Below are positions 8,214-8,749 of a stretch of DNA of 8,749 nucleotides, piece after piece. The stretch comes from an uncultured Collinsella sp. Its GTDB lineage: Bacteria > Actinomycetota > Coriobacteriia > Coriobacteriales > Coriobacteriaceae. Every line of letters starts with the position of its first letter. Positions within the stretch are counted from its first letter, which is position 1. Both the position numbers and the translations under genes were made by a program. The notes under the pieces are model-generated. The model searched no databases. It saw only the letters and a program-made list of their open reading frames with translations, and was not told the DNA's origin. The stretch is from contig UQUG01000075.1 in assembly GCA_900544205.1 (NCBI GenBank), forward strand, positions 1 to 8,749. The letters run 5' to 3'.

Positions 8214-8304
8214 TTCGACTGACTGCGGGAACGGCCTTTCCGCTCAATGTGTTCGGCTGAGATCGGAAATCAACCAAACTGAACTAGGTTAAGTTGACAT
8301 GGTT

Positions 8305-8335
8305 AAAAACGGGGGCGACGCTTTTGCGTCGCCCC
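8305..8335 (-). terminator. Intrinsic terminator of the small secreted-protein gene
   Basis: GGGGCGACGC (8312-8321) and GCGTCGCCCC (8326-8335) form a perfect 10-bp stem with a 4-base loop. On the minus strand the stem is followed by CG and then TTTTT (plus 8305-8309). It sits 18 bases past the stop codon at 8354 and is the clearest terminator in the window. Confidence 0.92.
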
Positions 8336-8353
8336 TCGTCCCAGCCGGTTGCT

Positions 8354-8698
8354 TTAGTTGTACACACGGTAGTTACACTTGAACTGGGTTATGTGTCCAT
8401 AGCTGGAGCGGTACCAACCCGACGTATAGCTGATTGCCTCTGCGCCTAGATAGTCGTAGCCCTTGTTGTAGCGAAGCTGACGGTAGGTCGTGTCGTACTC
8501 TGCTACGTAAAACGTGTCTCCAGAGAAGGCTTTGTACCGGTCCTTAACCGTCGAAGCCATGTACGCGGGTTCGACATCGCCTTTCTCTCCGTTGAGCGCA
8601 TAGACGGGTGCCGCGATTCCGCATAAAGCCGTTGCCACGAGGATGGCGTAGACAGCCATGCGCGACGCATTGGACTTCAGCTGTTCAAATAGTTTCAT
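8354..8698 (-). CDS. Small tyrosine-rich secreted protein of unknown function
   Basis: I do not recognise this 114-residue protein. It starts with a Sec-type signal peptide: a charged N-terminus (MKLFEQLKSNASR), a hydrophobic core (14-30) and a probable cleavage site after Pro-Val-Tyr-Ala (A34). The mature part is about 80 residues, with 13 tyrosines, one cysteine (Cys108) and no membrane segment. Short repeats of aromatic-polar pattern (FYVAEYDTTYRQLRYNKGYDY) suggest a small beta-rich domain. Cys26 in the signal is not in a lipobox (Leu precedes it). The ATG at 8698 is chosen because GAGGTG lies 8 bases upstream; the GTG at 8707 would lie within that site. It begins one base after the stop of the gene to its right, so the two are probably co-transcribed. 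The gene is less GC-rich than its neighbours and uses CTA, which they avoid, hinting at foreign origin. A peptide bacteriocin or a surface factor are possible but unsupported roles. Confidence 0.75.
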   Translation of the reverse strand: MKLFEQLKSNASRMAVYAILVATALCGIAAPVYALNGEKGDVEPAYMASTVKDRYKAFSGDTFYVAEYDTTYRQLRYNKGYDYLGAEAISYTSGWYRSSYGHITQFKCNYRVYN

Positions 8699-8699
8699 G

Positions 8700-8749
8700 T
8701 CATTCACCTCGCTCGTATGTATCGAGGTATTCCTGCTTGAGCGTCTGCG
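8700..8749 (-). CDS. C-terminal end of an unidentified gene, cut by the window edge
   Basis: On the minus strand one frame reads QTLKQEYLDTYERGE and then TGA (plus 8700-8702), one base before the ATG of the secreted-protein gene. The composition is protein-like and the junction (GAATGACATG, with the downstream ribosome binding site inside the last codons) is typical of coupled genes in an operon. Only 15 residues are visible, so the product cannot be named. It is the only gene in the window that would end in TGA. A second frame also ends at a nearby TGA (8706), so the assignment is tentative. Confidence 0.5.
   Translation of the reverse strand, partial: QTLKQEYLDTYERGE

Noticed and set aside
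8017..8277. An 86-codon minus-strand frame upstream of rpmE
   Set aside because: It covers the GC hairpin, the rpmE promoter and the leader RNA, and has no recognisable product.
8354..8698. Lactococcin 972-type bacteriocin or lipoprotein identity for the small secreted protein
   Set aside because: It has high Tyr content and suitable size, but the conserved Gly/Trp and His-rich patterns of that family are not seen, and the signal-peptide Cys26 follows Leu rather than a small residue.
8705..8707. GTG as an alternative start of the secreted-protein gene
   Set aside because: It lies inside the GAGGTG ribosome binding site that fits the ATG at 8698, and the signal peptide is complete from that ATG.

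Overview
The window is a GC-rich bacterial chromosome segment in which every recognisable gene lies on the minus strand. The gene set is housekeeping: split transketolase, a YitT-type membrane protein, RF2, SecA and L31. The long Ala/Lys/Glu tail on a zinc-binding L31, the strong avoidance of TTA, CTA and TCA codons, and the absence of an RF2 frameshift site suggest an actinobacterial relative, most likely a gut Coriobacteriia such as Collinsella. That placement is inference from recalled features, not from a search.

In transcription order (right to left): the last 15 codons of an unidentified gene reach the right edge and are followed after one base by a small tyrosine-rich secreted protein (8354-8698). 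That gene ends at a textbook intrinsic terminator (8305-8335). A spacer with a 13-bp GC hairpin follows, then the rpmE promoter (8072-8100), a structured leader RNA (7988-8065) whose fold overlaps the Shine-Dalgarno, and rpmE (7562-7987) with its own terminator (7492-7527). The spacer 7221-7491 holds inverted repeats that look like a decayed repeat element, a dyad and a probable secA promoter. secA (4413-7220) and prfB (3265-4413) overlap by one base (TAATG) and should be translationally coupled. A YitT-family gene (2234-3124) follows, with a terminator-like hairpin squeezed directly against its ribosome binding site. An AT-rich spacer precedes the split transketolase pair (1196-2026 and 253-1194, one base apart). 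A terminator at 156-180 and a second inverted-repeat element at 83-149 close the left end.

The window brings together protein export (SecA), translation (RF2, L31) and central carbon metabolism (transketolase). No transposase, CRISPR array, tRNA or rRNA is visible. The most unusual feature is that RF2 carries Ser-Pro-Thr where the stop-codon-reading tripeptide is normally Ser-Pro-Phe. It also lacks the autoregulatory frameshift site, and none of the seven complete genes here ends in UGA. The other points worth a second look are the rpmE leader RNA, the L31 tail, the hairpin in front of the YitT gene and the intergenic repeat elements. I see no clear evidence of a wholly new multi-gene system.
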